In this document: positions 35,771-46,515 of the stretch, piece after piece
Layout: each line of letters opens with the position of its first letter
How positions within the stretch are numbered: position 1 is the first letter of the stretch
The notes under the pieces: generated by a model
The model's input: the letters and a program-made list of their open reading frames with translations, nothing else
What the model was told of the DNA's origin: nothing
The model's database searches: none
Program-made: the position numbers and the translations under genes
Assembly: GCF_000768555.3 (NCBI RefSeq)
Contig: NZ_KN293979.1
Span: forward strand, 348,453 to 412,452
DNA length: 64,000 bases
Reading direction: 5' to 3'
Source: Roseovarius mucosus DSM 17069
Lineage (GTDB): Bacteria > Pseudomonadota > Alphaproteobacteria > Rhodobacterales > Rhodobacteraceae

Positions 35771-36180
35771 TGGGACGGGCGGGGCAGGCTGTGGCGCTGA
35801 GCGTCGGGCTGGCGCTCGCCCAAGGGGCGGCAGCGCAGGAGGAGGCGCTGCCGCTGCCCTCGGGCTTGACCGCGCGAGTGCAGGAGGTGCTGACGGACCG
35901 GCCGGGCTTGGGGCTTACCTATCGTTTTAGGTTTGTGGCCGAAGGATTCGCCGGGGTCGGTGATACGGATGCGCAGCTCGAAACGGTGCTGGCTGATCTG
36001 GTCTGGCTGTGCGAGAGCTACGCCCTGCCGCGATTGGCAAGCACTGGGCCGATGCCCGCTCAGGTTGTTATTTCGCTGGCGGACCGACCGTCAGAATTCG
36101 GGGTTTTCGACCCTGATGTCATTCAGGTCTTTGAGGCCTACAGGCCGCAGGAAGGCGCCTGTATCTGGGAGATGTTTTAA
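35770..36180 (+). CDS. DUF6497-like secreted protein
   Basis: A 136-residue exported protein with a signal peptide (MGRAGQAVALSVGLALAQGA, then AAQ). The mature part contains LPSGLTARVQEVLTDRPGLG, a conserved Cys in ADLVWLCESYALP, and ends VIQVFEAYRPQEGACIWEMF. That ending is what I associate with a Rhodobacteraceae-only family (DUF6497) of unknown function, with two Cys that could form a disulfide. It begins at the TGATG junction with the preceding gene. Confidence 0.75.
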   Translation: MGRAGQAVALSVGLALAQGAAAQEEALPLPSGLTARVQEVLTDRPGLGLTYRFRFVAEGFAGVGDTDAQLETVLADLVWLCESYALPRLASTGPMPAQVVISLADRPSEFGVFDPDVIQVFEAYRPQEGACIWEMF

Positions 36181-36403
36181 TGAGAACGCAAAATCTTGCG
36201 CCGCGAAATCAACGCCTTGGAAGCACTGAGGCTTTGGGGACACAGACGCACGGGATTGGTGATGACAGATGTTCAAATCCTGAAAATTCCGATAAGCTGC
36301 GTCAAGGTTGCACCCAAGCGACCTTTACCTCGCCCTTGAGACGGGCAGGGACATGGTGTCCTTGCGCGTCTCTTCATGAAGTTACGAGAGACAGGAGATA
36401 TAC

Positions 36404-36541
36404 ATGTCGAAAAGCGTCAAGAGCATTCTCGCAATCGGTTTCATCGCCGTCGTCGCAGCATGCGCACAGCCTGCAGAAGAAGAGTTCGTTGTGGTCGAGC
36501 CGATCACGACCGAGCCCGTTCAGACCGGCAAGTACAAGTAA
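36404..36541 (+). CDS. Small entericidin-like lipoprotein
   Basis: A 45-residue protein, MSKSVKSILAIGFIAVVAAC then AQPAEEEFVVVEPITTEPVQ and TGKYK. The hydrophobic stretch ends in a lipobox (VVAAC), so it should be an outer- or inner-membrane lipoprotein with a short acidic tail of about 25 residues. The start is set by an excellent AGGAG ribosome site. Size and lipobox resemble entericidin-type peptides. It lies between the DUF6497-like gene and another unknown gene; a GC-rich stem-loop at 36560-36584 follows the stop. Confidence 0.75.
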   Translation: MSKSVKSILAIGFIAVVAACAQPAEEEFVVVEPITTEPVQTGKYK

Positions 36542-36634
36542 GCCCATTGGGCTAGGCGCGGGACGGACCCTCGGGGCCGTCCCGTCCACAAGATTAATAA
36601 CCGCGCAGTGCCCTTATATTTCGGAGGGCGCAAC

Positions 36635-36979
36635 ATGTTGAAACATCGCGGTTTTCCCGGGCGATTGCCGGGATCTGACTTTCAGTTCACCATCAGACGC
36701 GCGAATCCGAAGGGGGCCACTCCCTTGATTGCGCGCGAGCGTTACCGCGACCGTAAGCCCGCTGACAAACGGGCAGACGCCGCCTTTGTGCGCGCGATCT
36801 GGGAGTGTTTCGGCGAAGAGCCGTTTGAGCGTGGCAATCTCGATGCCGGGCGGCTCAGCTGGCTTTTGGGCCGCGAAGTCAAAGCGGTCGATACCCCTTT
36901 TGATGCCACAAGTTATGAGGCGCTTTTGGTCTTGGACCTCGAGGTCGCGCGCGAGTCATTTCCGGAGGTATTCTTGTGA
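36635..36979 (+). CDS. Hypothetical protein of the pcc cluster
   Basis: A 114-residue protein, MLKHRGFPGRLPGSDFQFTI at the start and YEALLVLDLEVARESFPEVF at the end. It is Arg-rich in the first half and acidic in the second, with no signal peptide or membrane helix. I recognise no family. The ATG at 36635 follows GGAGG. It stands between two small lipoprotein genes in the pccB-pccA interval. Confidence 0.65.
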   Translation: MLKHRGFPGRLPGSDFQFTIRRANPKGATPLIARERYRDRKPADKRADAAFVRAIWECFGEEPFERGNLDAGRLSWLLGREVKAVDTPFDATSYEALLVLDLEVARESFPEVFL

Positions 36980-37391
36980 GCCCTGCGCGCCCGCATCATC
37001 TCAGAGTTCGGGGGGCGCAGCGTCGGATGCGCGACGTTCTGCCTATGGGGAATGAAAATAGGCAAGGCTCTGCTCATGCGGGTATCTGGCTGAAACTACG
37101 CTTGGTGCGTGGCGCGGTTGCAGGCAAGGTGATCGAAGTGGCGGGAGTCCTTTCCCCAGAGGTTTTGACATTGCGTCGATCCCGCCGCCCTTCCCCCTGG
37201 GGGCGATCCTGTGCGGGCGTGCATGGATCGCCCTCTTTTTTCGTTGAGAATTCGATGTTTGCGCGTCTGGGTGCGCATGCGCGGGGGTTCGCCGATGATG
37301 TGAGGAGGCGATGCAATCGCTTTGACGCGGACCGCCAAGTGACGTTCTATGGCATGGAATTCTCATGCGATCTGACAAGAGGACGTTCCAC
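36980..37391. other. 412-base gap with a terminator but no convincing gene
   Basis: A frame starting with GTG at 36976 stays open to 37749, but it runs through the terminator at 37201 and the lipoprotein gene in another phase, and lacks a ribosome site, so I do not call it. The first 220 bases end in a strong Rho-independent terminator with no gene in front of it, which makes a small RNA in about 37040-37241 possible. Confidence 0.5.
37201..37241 (+). terminator. Rho-independent terminator with no upstream gene
   Basis: GGGCGATCC pairs perfectly with GGATCGCCC (37201-37209 and 37224-37232) around a 14-base loop and is followed by TCTTTTTT. The nearest coding sequence ends 220 bases upstream, so the terminator either serves a long 3' region or closes an unannotated small RNA. 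Confidence 0.85.
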
Positions 37392-37622
37392 ATGCAAAGA
37401 CTTCGAACACTTCAGCTACCGCGTGGCCTTGCTCCGGCCCTTGGTGTTTTGGCGCTTGGCGCTCTGGTCGCCTGCGGTGACACCGTTCCGGAGCAGGCGC
37501 TCATCGGTGGCGGTGCCGGTGCGCTTACGACAGCAGTGGTTGGCGGCAGCGTCGTCACCGGCGCAGCAGTCGGGGCTGCGGGAAACGTGGTCTATTGCCA
37601 AGCCTATCCGAGCCGCTGCTGA
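37392..37622 (+). CDS. Small glycine-rich lipoprotein
   Basis: A 76-residue lipoprotein. MQRLRTLQLPRGLAPALGVL leads to the lipobox LVAC near residue 28. The mature part, with GGGAGALTTAVVGGSVVTGA, is a glycine-zipper-like hydrophobic run, ending YCQAYPSRC with two Cys. The ATG at 37392 is favoured by AGAGGA upstream; an in-frame ATG at 37365 is the alternative. Similar short zipper lipoproteins occur in the Rhodobacteraceae pcc region. Function unknown. Confidence 0.72.
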   Translation: MQRLRTLQLPRGLAPALGVLALGALVACGDTVPEQALIGGGAGALTTAVVGGSVVTGAAVGAAGNVVYCQAYPSRC

Positions 37623-37681
37623 CAACCTGAGTCAAGGTCGGTCATTCGACCCTCTGCCTGTCGGCCAAGACCCTATCATTC

Positions 37682-37718
37682 AAGCCACCGGTGCACTTCG
37701 CGCCGGTGGCTTTCTTGT
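37682..37718 (+). terminator. Rho-independent terminator upstream of pccA
   Basis: AAGCCACCGGTGC pairs with GCGCCGGTGGCTT (one mismatch) around a short loop, followed by TCTTGTT. It lies 60 bases after the lipoprotein gene and 64 before pccA, so pccA probably has its own promoter or receives only partial read-through. Confidence 0.8.
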
Positions 37719-37782
37719 TGTGCCAGAAGAAAACCGGCGCGCCGCCTGAGGGCCGCGCCGATAAGAGAGGAAGGGACGGAAG

Positions 37783-39783
37783 ATGTTCAAGAAGATATTG
37801 ATTGCCAATCGCGGTGAAATTGCCTGTCGCGTGATCAAGACTGCGCGCAAGATGGGGATTGCAACAGTGGCGATCTATTCCGATGCGGATCGCAACGCGC
37901 TGCATGTGCGCATGGCGGACGAGGCGGTGCATATCGGACCAGCCGCCGCGTCCGAGAGCTATATCGTCATCGACAAGGTGATGGCCGCAATCAAGGCAAC
38001 CGGTGCCGAGGCTGTGCATCCGGGCTATGGGTTCCTGAGCGAGAATCCCAAGTTCGCTCAGGCACTTGAGGCTGCAGGCGTGGCCTTTGTTGGCCCACCG
38101 GTGGGTGCCATCGAGGCGATGGGTGACAAGATCACCTCGAAGAAGATCGCGCAAGAGGCCGGGGTCAGCACCGTTCCCGGCTATATGGGCCTGATTGCCG
38201 ATGCCGAAGAGGCGGTGACGATTTCGAACCAGATCGGCTATCCGGTGATGATCAAGGCTTCTGCGGGCGGTGGCGGCAAGGGAATGAGGATCGCGTGGAA
38301 TGACGAGGAGGCGCGCGAGGGCTTTCAATCCTCCAAGAACGAGGCCGCAAGCAGTTTCGGAGACGACCGGATTTTCATCGAGAAATTCGTCACGCAACCA
38401 CGCCATATCGAAATTCAGGTGCTCTGTGATACCCATGGCAACGGCATCTATCTGGGCGAGCGGGAATGCAGCATTCAGCGCCGCAATCAAAAGGTGATCG
38501 AGGAGGCCCCGAGCCCGTTTTTGGACGAGGCGACGCGCAAGGCGATGGGCGAGCAGGCCGTGGCGCTTGCTCAGGCGGTGGGCTATGCCAGTGCAGGCAC
38601 CGTGGAATTCATCGTCGATGGAGAGCGGAATTTCTATTTTCTGGAAATGAACACGCGCCTGCAGGTTGAGCATCCGGTGACGGAATTGATCACCGGCGTG
38701 GACCTTGTGGAGCAGATGATCCGTGTGGCGAATGGCGAGGCGCTGAGCCTCTCCCAGGCGGATGTGAAGCTGACTGGTTGGGCGATGGAGAGCCGCCTTT
38801 ATGCCGAGGATCCCTATCGCGGGTTCCTGCCCTCGATTGGCCGTCTGACCCGTTATCGCCCACCCGAGGAGCTGGCGATCGAGGGGGCCGTGGTGCGCAA
38901 TGATACCGGCGTCTTTGAGGGCGGCGAGATCAGCATGTATTACGATCCGATGATCGCCAAGCTTTGCACCTGGGGGCATACCCGCGCCGAGGCGATCGAA
39001 GGTATGCGGGTGGCGCTCGACAGTTTCGAGGTCGAGGGTATCGGGCACAATCTGCCGTTCCTGAGTGCTGTGATGGATCATCCCCGTTTCGTCAGCGGCA
39101 ACATCACCACCGCCTTCATCGCCGAGGAGTATCCCGAAGGGTTTACGGGCGTCACCCTGCCCGAAGAGGCGCTGCGCGCGATTGCGGCAAGCACGGCGGC
39201 GATGCACCGGGTGGCCGAGATTCGGCGCACACGGGTGTCGGGGCGGATGGACAATCACGAGCGCCACGTCGGTGAGGACTGGATCGTGTCGGTGCAGGGC
39301 AAGAGCTTTGCCGTGGTGGTGGCTGCCGACCGTGAAGGCGCTACTGTGCGCTTCGAGGATGGGGACACGCTGCGCGTTGCCAGCGATTGGACACCTGGCG
39401 ATCAACTAGCACGGCTTGACGTTAATGGTGAGCCTCTGGTGCTCAAGGTAGGCAAGATCAGCGGTGGGTTCCGCATTCGCACACGCGGGGCCGACCTCAA
39501 GGTGCATGTGCGCACGCCCCGTCAGGCGGAACTGGCCGCGTTAATGCCCGAGAAACTGCCGCCTGATACATCCAAGCTGCTGCTCTGCCCGATGCCGGGC
39601 TTGATCGTGAAGGTCAATGTCGCGCCGGGCGACGAGGTGCAGGAGGGCCAGGCGCTCTGCACGGTGGAGGCGATGAAGATGGAAAACATCCTGCGCGCCG
39701 AGCGCAAAGGCGTGGTAGCGAAGGTCAACGCCGGAGCCGGCGACAGCTTGGCCGTGGACGACGTGATCATGGAGTTCGAGTGA
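37783..39783 (+). CDS. pccA: Propionyl-CoA carboxylase alpha subunit (biotin carboxylase)
   Basis: A 666-residue subunit that carboxylates its own biotin with ATP and bicarbonate. MFKKILIANRGEIACRVIKT opens the biotin-carboxylase domain. The ATP-grasp part follows with KASAGGGGKGMRIAWNDEEA and ECSIQRRNQKVIEEAPSP, then a linker and the C-terminal biotinyl domain with Lys632 in EAMKMEN. Length and domain order match roseobacterial PccA. It follows a terminator, so it may be separately expressed from pccB, and a lipoprotein gene begins five bases after its stop. Confidence 0.96.
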   Translation: MFKKILIANRGEIACRVIKTARKMGIATVAIYSDADRNALHVRMADEAVHIGPAAASESYIVIDKVMAAIKATGAEAVHPGYGFLSENPKFAQALEAAGVAFVGPPVGAIEAMGDKITSKKIAQEAGVSTVPGYMGLIADAEEAVTISNQIGYPVMIKASAGGGGKGMRIAWNDEEAREGFQSSKNEAASSFGDDRIFIEKFVTQPRHIEIQVLCDTHGNGIYLGERECSIQRRNQKVIEEAPSPFLDEATRKAMGEQAVALAQAVGYASAGTVEFIVDGERNFYFLEMNTRLQVEHPVTELITGVDLVEQMIRVANGEALSLSQADVKLTGWAMESRLYAEDPYRGFLPSIGRLTRYRPPEELAIEGAVVRNDTGVFEGGEISMYYDPMIAKLCTWGHTRAEAIEGMRVALDSFEVEGIGHNLPFLSAVMDHPRFVSGNITTAFIAEEYPEGFTGVTLPEEALRAIAASTAAMHRVAEIRRTRVSGRMDNHERHVGEDWIVSVQGKSFAVVVAADREGATVRFEDGDTLRVASDWTPGDQLARLDVNGEPLVLKVGKISGGFRIRTRGADLKVHVRTPRQAELAALMPEKLPPDTSKLLLCPMPGLIVKVNVAPGDEVQEGQALCTVEAMKMENILRAERKGVVAKVNAGAGDSLAVDDVIMEFE

Positions 39784-39787
39784 GGGG

Positions 39788-40306
39788 ATGAATCTGACCC
39801 TGCGCCATGACCTGCGATTGCTTTCGTGCCTCGCTGCTATCGCTCTCGTTGCCGCTTGTGCGCGGGATGCGGAGGCAGCGCAGCGCGGGCGGCTGGCGGC
39901 GTGGTTTGCGTTGGGCGAAACAGTGGAATTTGCGGCGACGATGCAATGTGCCGTGGGCCTCTATCGTGTAACGGATGGGCGGATCAAGGCGGCGATGCCC
40001 GTGGTCGGGTCAGCGTCAGAGATGGCGCGCACCCTCGCCGCGCGTGGTCAGGCGGCTTGGATCGCTCAGGGGCTGGCCCCTGATGGGGCCATGGTGGCAA
40101 TGGCCAACTTCGACCGGCCTATCGGGATGGCTATGCGACGCGCAGGCCTTGAGGCGCGCGCCTGCATGGGCCCTTTGAGCGAGAGTGCGTTTCATCACAT
40201 GCTGGGACAGCCGGGCGCAGTGCTGGCATGGGAGGCGGAGACAGGCGCGCTTGTGCTGATGGACCCCGCCGCCGGGCTTTTGATCGTGGCGATGGGGGCC
40301 GGGTGA
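39788..40306 (+). CDS. Lipoprotein of unknown function
   Basis: A 172-residue protein with a signal sequence and lipobox, LLSCLAAIALVAACARDAEA, Cys near residue 25. The mature part has two further Cys (TMQCAVGLYRV and ARACMGPL) that could pair, and a repeat-free, mixed alpha/beta character. I recognise no domain. It starts five bases after pccA, so it is presumably co-transcribed. It is convergent with the DUF4174 gene, 13 bases away. Confidence 0.72.
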   Translation: MNLTLRHDLRLLSCLAAIALVAACARDAEAAQRGRLAAWFALGETVEFAATMQCAVGLYRVTDGRIKAAMPVVGSASEMARTLAARGQAAWIAQGLAPDGAMVAMANFDRPIGMAMRRAGLEARACMGPLSESAFHHMLGQPGAVLAWEAETGALVLMDPAAGLLIVAMGAG

Positions 40307-40319
40307 TGGCGCGCGAGGA

Positions 40320-40766
40320 TCAGCTATCGCCGGGGCGCTCGCGCAATTCCTGTTGGCGCATCGGCAGCTTGTCGATGGTGCGGATGATCTCGCGCACGTG
40401 CCAGGGCGCGGGCTTGCGCAGGTATATCACCCCGTCCTTGCCAATCAGCACGAGGCCAAACCCGCGCGGCCGCAGCGTTTTGCGCAGATCAGAGCGGGCG
40501 TCAGGATCAGTATCGGTGATCACCACCACATCGAGCGCGGTCAGCACATCGAGGCGCTCGGTGATATACCCCATCTGTTCAATGTATCGCGGATCGGCCG
40601 GCGTATCGGCAAAGATCACCAGAGGGCGTTTGAGCCAGAGAAAATCTTTCAAATTGGCTGTATCGGCCGTGAGGATCGAGGCGGATGCCGGTACCGTATC
40701 GCTGTCCTGTGCGGTCACGGGCATCGCGATAAATACAGCCAGAACAAGGGATAAGATCGTTTTCAT
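40320..40766 (-). CDS. DUF4174 domain secreted protein
   Basis: A 148-residue exported protein. MKTILSLVLAVFIAMPVTAQ is a signal peptide. The mature part contains LKDFLWLKRPLVIFADTPAD, TDTDPDARSDLRKTLRPRGF and GLVLIGKDGVIYLRKPAPWH, the DUF4174 pattern, which resembles a thioredoxin-like fold without the Cys pair. The function is unknown. I start at the ATG at 40764-40766 behind AGGAGA; the frame stays open upstream without a ribosome site. Confidence 0.83.
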   Translation of the reverse strand: MKTILSLVLAVFIAMPVTAQDSDTVPASASILTADTANLKDFLWLKRPLVIFADTPADPRYIEQMGYITERLDVLTALDVVVITDTDPDARSDLRKTLRPRGFGLVLIGKDGVIYLRKPAPWHVREIIRTIDKLPMRQQELRERPGDS

Positions 40767-40935
40767 TGGGTCTCCTGCTGGTCCAGATATAGGCCGGATG
40801 AGGACGATTGCGAAGGGTGAATGGCACGCGCACGGAAATTTTCCTGAGTTAAGCGCATGGTCAGGAATGGCAGGCAGGATCGGGGCCAAGCGTTTGTGGC
40901 CGCAAGGGGCGGCCAGTCGAAAGGTCAGACCTCAC

Positions 40936-41842
40936 ATGGACATCACTCTGCATCTGGGGGCACATCGCACCGCCTCAACTTCGTTTCAGCACTATTTGCG
41001 CGCCAATGCGGGCGCTTTGGCGGCGCAGGGCCTGCGTTATTGGGGGCCGGAGGTGACGCGCAACGGGGTGTTGAGCGGGGTCATTCCGGCATCGGGCATC
41101 GCCACCTCTGCGCAACAGTTGGACCGCGCGCGTGGACGTATCAGCCTCCGGCTTGAAGAGGCGCGGACGCAGGGCATGACGCAGGTGCTGATCAGTGATG
41201 AGAACATGATTGGCGCAACCCGACGCAATCTGCGACGTGCGCGGCTCTATCCCGGCGTCGGCGAGCGGTTGGCGCGGTTTGCGTATGCCTTCGACGGGCG
41301 GATCACCCGGGTGGTTCTGTCGATCCGAGGGCAAGATAGCTGGTGGGCATCGTCGCTGGCCTATGGCGTGGCTCGGGGTCACGGCGTGCCGGGGGTTGAT
41401 GACCTCGATCGGCTGGTGACGGTCAACCGGCATTGGCGCGAGGTGATCGGTGATGTGGCCTGCGCCTTGCCCGGCGTCGATATTGTGGTCCTGCCGCATG
41501 AGGTGCATGCCGGACGTCCCGAGGCGCGGCTGCGCGCAATGACGGGGCTAACCGAGTTGCCGCGCAAAGCGGCGCGCCTATGGCTGAACCGTGCGCCGGA
41601 CCTAGAGGCTTTGCGTCGTGCAGTGGCGGCGCGCGATGGCGACGTGACACAACTACCCGAGGGCGAAGGGCGTTGGCAGCCCTTTGATCGGGCACAAAGA
41701 TTGGCCCTGCAAGAGGCCTATGCCGACGATCTGTTCTGGCTGTCTGCCGGCGCGGATGGTTTGGCGCGACTATCAGAGGAAACCGGACCGGATGAGGCAG
41801 GGAGACATCTGCCCATTGGTCAGACTGAAAGAGGACATCGGA

Positions 41843-41871
<29 letters not shown>
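40936..41871 (+). CDS. Sulfotransferase-like protein
   Basis: A 311-residue protein whose N-terminus [20 protein letters not shown] resembles the 5'-phosphosulfate-binding loop of PAPS-dependent sulfotransferases (HxGTxKTGTTS). [20 protein letters not shown] fits the 3'-phosphate-binding region. The match is distant, with Ala and Arg where Thr and Lys are usual, so it could be an inactive relative or a protein-tyrosine-like sulfotransferase. It ends 29 bases inside the methylmalonyl-CoA mutase gene. No carbohydrate cluster is nearby. Confidence 0.6.
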
Positions 41872-43973
<2,102 letters not shown>

Positions 43974-44122
43974 CAGTCCGACGCTGCGACAGACAATCTT
44001 TGGATCGACGTCCCCGTGCAGATATGCGCGGGGACAATCCTTGAAATCGGCCCCATGAAAAAGGTTACGCCCGGACGCGAGAGCGACCGGGCGACAAACC
44101 TTTGCAAGCTCTGGAGGGAAGC

Positions 44123-44290
44123 TTAGCCCAAAACCGAGAGAAGTGCGGAAACGATCCAGTACCACATCGCGACACCGAGACCAAGCATGGGGACAAGCCA
44201 CCATCCACTGGGGAGATGGAGGGGGGTATTGGTGTCTTGTCCAAACTGATGCGTATGGTTCACGGTCATATGCGGTGCCAACTGTTTCAT
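44123..44290 (-). CDS. Small single-span membrane protein
   Basis: A 55-residue protein beginning MKQLAPHMTVNHTHQFGQDT. The end, PSGWWLVPMLGLGVAMWYWI and VSALLSVLG, is one membrane helix. The ATG at 44288-44290 is preceded by AGGAGATACGG, so I prefer it to upstream in-frame ATGs. No family is recognised. It is on the minus strand between the mutase gene and the flagellar region. Confidence 0.6.
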   Translation of the reverse strand: MKQLAPHMTVNHTHQFGQDTNTPLHLPSGWWLVPMLGLGVAMWYWIVSALLSVLG

Positions 44291-44422
44291 TTCCGTATCT
44301 CCTGGCAGCCTTGGAAGTACAATCACAATCCCATGATCTGACTGTAATGGAAAGCGCGCGAAGGTATCTGTCATAGGGCGAAAGAGAAGGGCGCTATCCA
44401 AAGATAAAGGCGCTTGTCGCAT

Positions 44423-44839
44423 TCAGTCATCGCCAAAGAAGTCATCCTCTGCGTCTTCGCCGCTGCCCAACTCGTTCATCATCATAGAAAGCGCACCGCC
44501 CGCCAGATCGAGGCTGACGAGCTTGGGGGCCTTGGCCGGTTTGGGGGGCGGGGCGGGTTCAGGCTCCGGTTCCGGCGCAGGGGGCGGCAGAGCCTCGGGT
44601 TCGGCCTTGACCGGTGGGGCGGGTTTGCGCGGGGCATCGAGCGCTTCTTGCAAAAGGCGCAGTCGCAGGCGCAATGCGAGCGCGCGCTGCACCGGATCCT
44701 GGGTTTGAGCATAAACACTGTTGGCCAACGGCAGGCTCTCGGTTGCAGGCAGCGTCAGCAGGCGCCCCAGCACACGGCTAAAGCTGCGGGGCAGGGTGAG
44801 CGGCTTGCGCAGCGGGGGGCGGGGGGAGGTCTCTGACAT
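44423..44839 (-). CDS. Proline/alanine-rich hypothetical protein divergent from flgB
   Basis: A 138-residue protein. The first 70 residues are basic and helical (LPRSFSRVLGRLLTLPATES with AQTQDPVQRALALRLRLRLL). The middle is a Pro/Glu/Ala linker (PPAPEPEPEPAPPPKPAKAP), and the C-terminus is LGSGEDAEDDFFGDD. I recognise no domain. It starts at ATG 44837-44839, with AAGGA upstream. It is transcribed away from flgB and its start lies 25 bases from the sigma-54 element, so a flagellar role is possible but unproven. Confidence 0.6.
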   Translation of the reverse strand: MSETSPRPPLRKPLTLPRSFSRVLGRLLTLPATESLPLANSVYAQTQDPVQRALALRLRLRLLQEALDAPRKPAPPVKAEPEALPPPAPEPEPEPAPPPKPAKAPKLVSLDLAGGALSMMMNELGSGEDAEDDFFGDD

Positions 44840-44863
44840 CGGCGTTCCTTGGTCTCGGGCCGG

Positions 44864-44880
44864 TTGGCACCGGAATTGCA
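44864..44880 (+). promoter_or_regulatory. Sigma-54 (RpoN) promoter of flgBCDEF
   Basis: TTGGCACCGGAATTGCA matches the sigma-54 consensus TTGGCAC-N5-TTGCA, with the essential GG and GC exactly ten bases apart (44866-44867 and 44878-44879). It points towards flgB, whose ATG is 92 bases further on. Class II/III rod and hook genes of gamma-type and Rhodobacter fla1 flagella use such promoters with an RpoN-specific activator. No activator gene is in the window. Confidence 0.72.
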
Positions 44881-44972
44881 GGGATGCGGGCAGGGCCGGG
44901 GCATCCACGATGTCATTCGCCCTGCAAGGACCGGACCAACTGCGCTGAAGCCCCCCGAAAGGACCCCGCGCC

Positions 44973-45359
44973 ATGACAGATGCGTTTCGCGATCACCTAA
45001 GCCTCTTGGCCTCGGCGCTTACCTTGCGCGAGCAGCGTGGCGCGATGCTGGCGTCGAACATCGCGAATGCGGCGACACCGGGGTTCAAGGCGCGCGACAT
45101 GGATTTCGAAACGGTCCTGAATGCTGAAACTGGTGGCGGTGCCCTCGCCACCAGCAACGGCCGCCATTTCGCGACCGGCGGTCCAAACGGTGGGCACGCG
45201 GGATACCGCGTGCCGGTCAATCCTTCGCTCGATGGCAATACGGTCGAACTGGCCGTGGAGCAGATGGAATTCGCGGAAAACAGCCTGCGTTACCAAACCA
45301 GTCTCACGCTGCTCAACCGGCGGATTTCTGGATTGAGCACGGCGATCAAGGGAGAATAA
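44973..45359 (+). CDS. flgB: Flagellar proximal rod protein FlgB
   Basis: A 128-residue rod protein. The N-terminal [20 protein letters not shown] and C-terminal [20 protein letters not shown] are the coiled-coil regions shared by axial proteins, with the NIANAxTPG signature. FlgB forms the proximal rod nearest the MS-ring. The ATG follows AAAGGA. It is the first gene of a five-gene set starting behind the sigma-54 element; flgC follows three bases after the stop. Confidence 0.94.
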   Translation: MTDAFRDHLSLLASALTLREQRGAMLASNIANAATPGFKARDMDFETVLNAETGGGALATSNGRHFATGGPNGGHAGYRVPVNPSLDGNTVELAVEQMEFAENSLRYQTSLTLLNRRISGLSTAIKGE

Positions 45360-45362
45360 GCC

Positions 45363-45779
45363 ATGATGATCAAGAATATCTTTGATGTCGCCAGCTCCGC
45401 CATGTCGGCGCAGATGGTGCGCTTGAATACGGTAGCTTCCAATATGGCCAATGCGCAGGCGGTGAGCACCACTAAGGAAGAGGCCTATCGCCCGCTGCGT
45501 CCGGTGTTCGAGACGATCTATGCTGATCAGACTGGCCAGTCGGGCTTGTCGACCACGCATGTCACCGATGTGGTGCAGCTCGATCGCGAGCCCGTGCGCG
45601 CCTACCGCCCCGACCATCCGATGGCCGATGAAGAGGGCTTCGTCTACGAGGCGGTCGTCAATACCGACGAAGAAATGGTCGAGATGGTCGAGGCCAGCCG
45701 GCAATATCAGAATGTTTTGGAAACCGTCTCGACCCTGCGCACGCTGATGGCGCGCACGGTCATGATGGGCCAGGGTTAA
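45363..45779 (+). CDS. flgC: Flagellar rod protein FlgC
   Basis: A 138-residue rod protein. FDVASSAMSAQMVRLNTVAS followed by NMANAQAVSTTKEEAYRP is the FlgC N-terminal block, and VEMVEASRQYQNVLETVSTL the C-terminal coiled coil. It stacks on FlgB in the proximal rod. It is translationally close to flgB (three bases) and flgD (11 bases). Confidence 0.94.
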   Translation: MMIKNIFDVASSAMSAQMVRLNTVASNMANAQAVSTTKEEAYRPLRPVFETIYADQTGQSGLSTTHVTDVVQLDREPVRAYRPDHPMADEEGFVYEAVVNTDEEMVEMVEASRQYQNVLETVSTLRTLMARTVMMGQG

Positions 45780-45790
45780 GGAGCGCCATA

Positions 45791-46468
45791 ATGCCCGACG
45801 TCAATACAGCAACCGGTGCAAGCGCCACGTTCACTGCCGCCGCCGCTGCCAATTCTGCGCCTACACGGACAGGCAACGGCGATCTTGGACAGCAGGACTT
45901 TTTGGCGCTGATGACCGCGCAGTTACAGAACCAAGACCCGTTCGCACCAATGGAAAATGGTGAGTTCCTCGCACAGATGGCGCAGTTTTCGACCGTTGCG
46001 GGCCTGGACCGGGTAAACACCACCCTAAGCGATATCGGCAGTCAGATCGGGGGAAATCGGATCGCAACCGCCTCATCGCTCTTGGGGCAGCAGGTGCTGG
46101 TGCCGGGTTCGCTGGCGCGGCCCGATGCCTCTGGTGGGGTGCATGGCGTCGCCGACCTGCCAGAGGCGGCCAGTGCCGTCACCGTGACTTACTCCGATGC
46201 CGAAACGGGCGCAGAACTCCATCGGCAAGACATGGGTGCACAGCCTGCCGGGCTGATGGGCTTTGACTGGGACGGCCTGCCGCCCCAAATCGTCTCGTCA
46301 CGCGGTGCGGTGCGGGTGGCGATCGAAGTGGATGGTGACACCACTGCCGAGCCTTTTGTCTATGCGCGAGTGGTCGGGGTCCAGATGCCCGAGAGCGGGC
46401 AGGACATGACCCTCAGGGTCGAAGATTACGGGCTGCGCAGCAGTCTTGAGATCACCGATATTCGCTGA
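45791..46468 (+). CDS. flgD: Flagellar hook cap protein FlgD
   Basis: A 225-residue hook scaffold. LGQQDFLALMTAQLQNQDPF followed by APMENGEFLAQMAQFS is the diagnostic FlgD N-terminus. The C-terminal part has the FlgD Ig-like and tudor-type domains. FlgD caps the growing hook and is discarded afterwards. The N-terminal 20 residues are Ala/Thr-rich and disordered. Confidence 0.94.
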   Translation: MPDVNTATGASATFTAAAAANSAPTRTGNGDLGQQDFLALMTAQLQNQDPFAPMENGEFLAQMAQFSTVAGLDRVNTTLSDIGSQIGGNRIATASSLLGQQVLVPGSLARPDASGGVHGVADLPEAASAVTVTYSDAETGAELHRQDMGAQPAGLMGFDWDGLPPQIVSSRGAVRVAIEVDGDTTAEPFVYARVVGVQMPESGQDMTLRVEDYGLRSSLEITDIR

Positions 46469-46515
46469 ACCCAACATCGCAACACCCCCTTCAACGATCA
46501 AACAGGACCAAATCC

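Noticed and set aside
36976..37749. GTG-started 257-codon frame between two small lipoprotein genes
   Set aside because: It reads through a strong terminator and a lipoprotein gene in another phase, shows no family pattern and has no ribosome site.
37642..39405. 587-codon frame antisense to pccA
   Set aside because: Shadow frame; pccA has complete biotin-carboxylase and biotinyl motifs.
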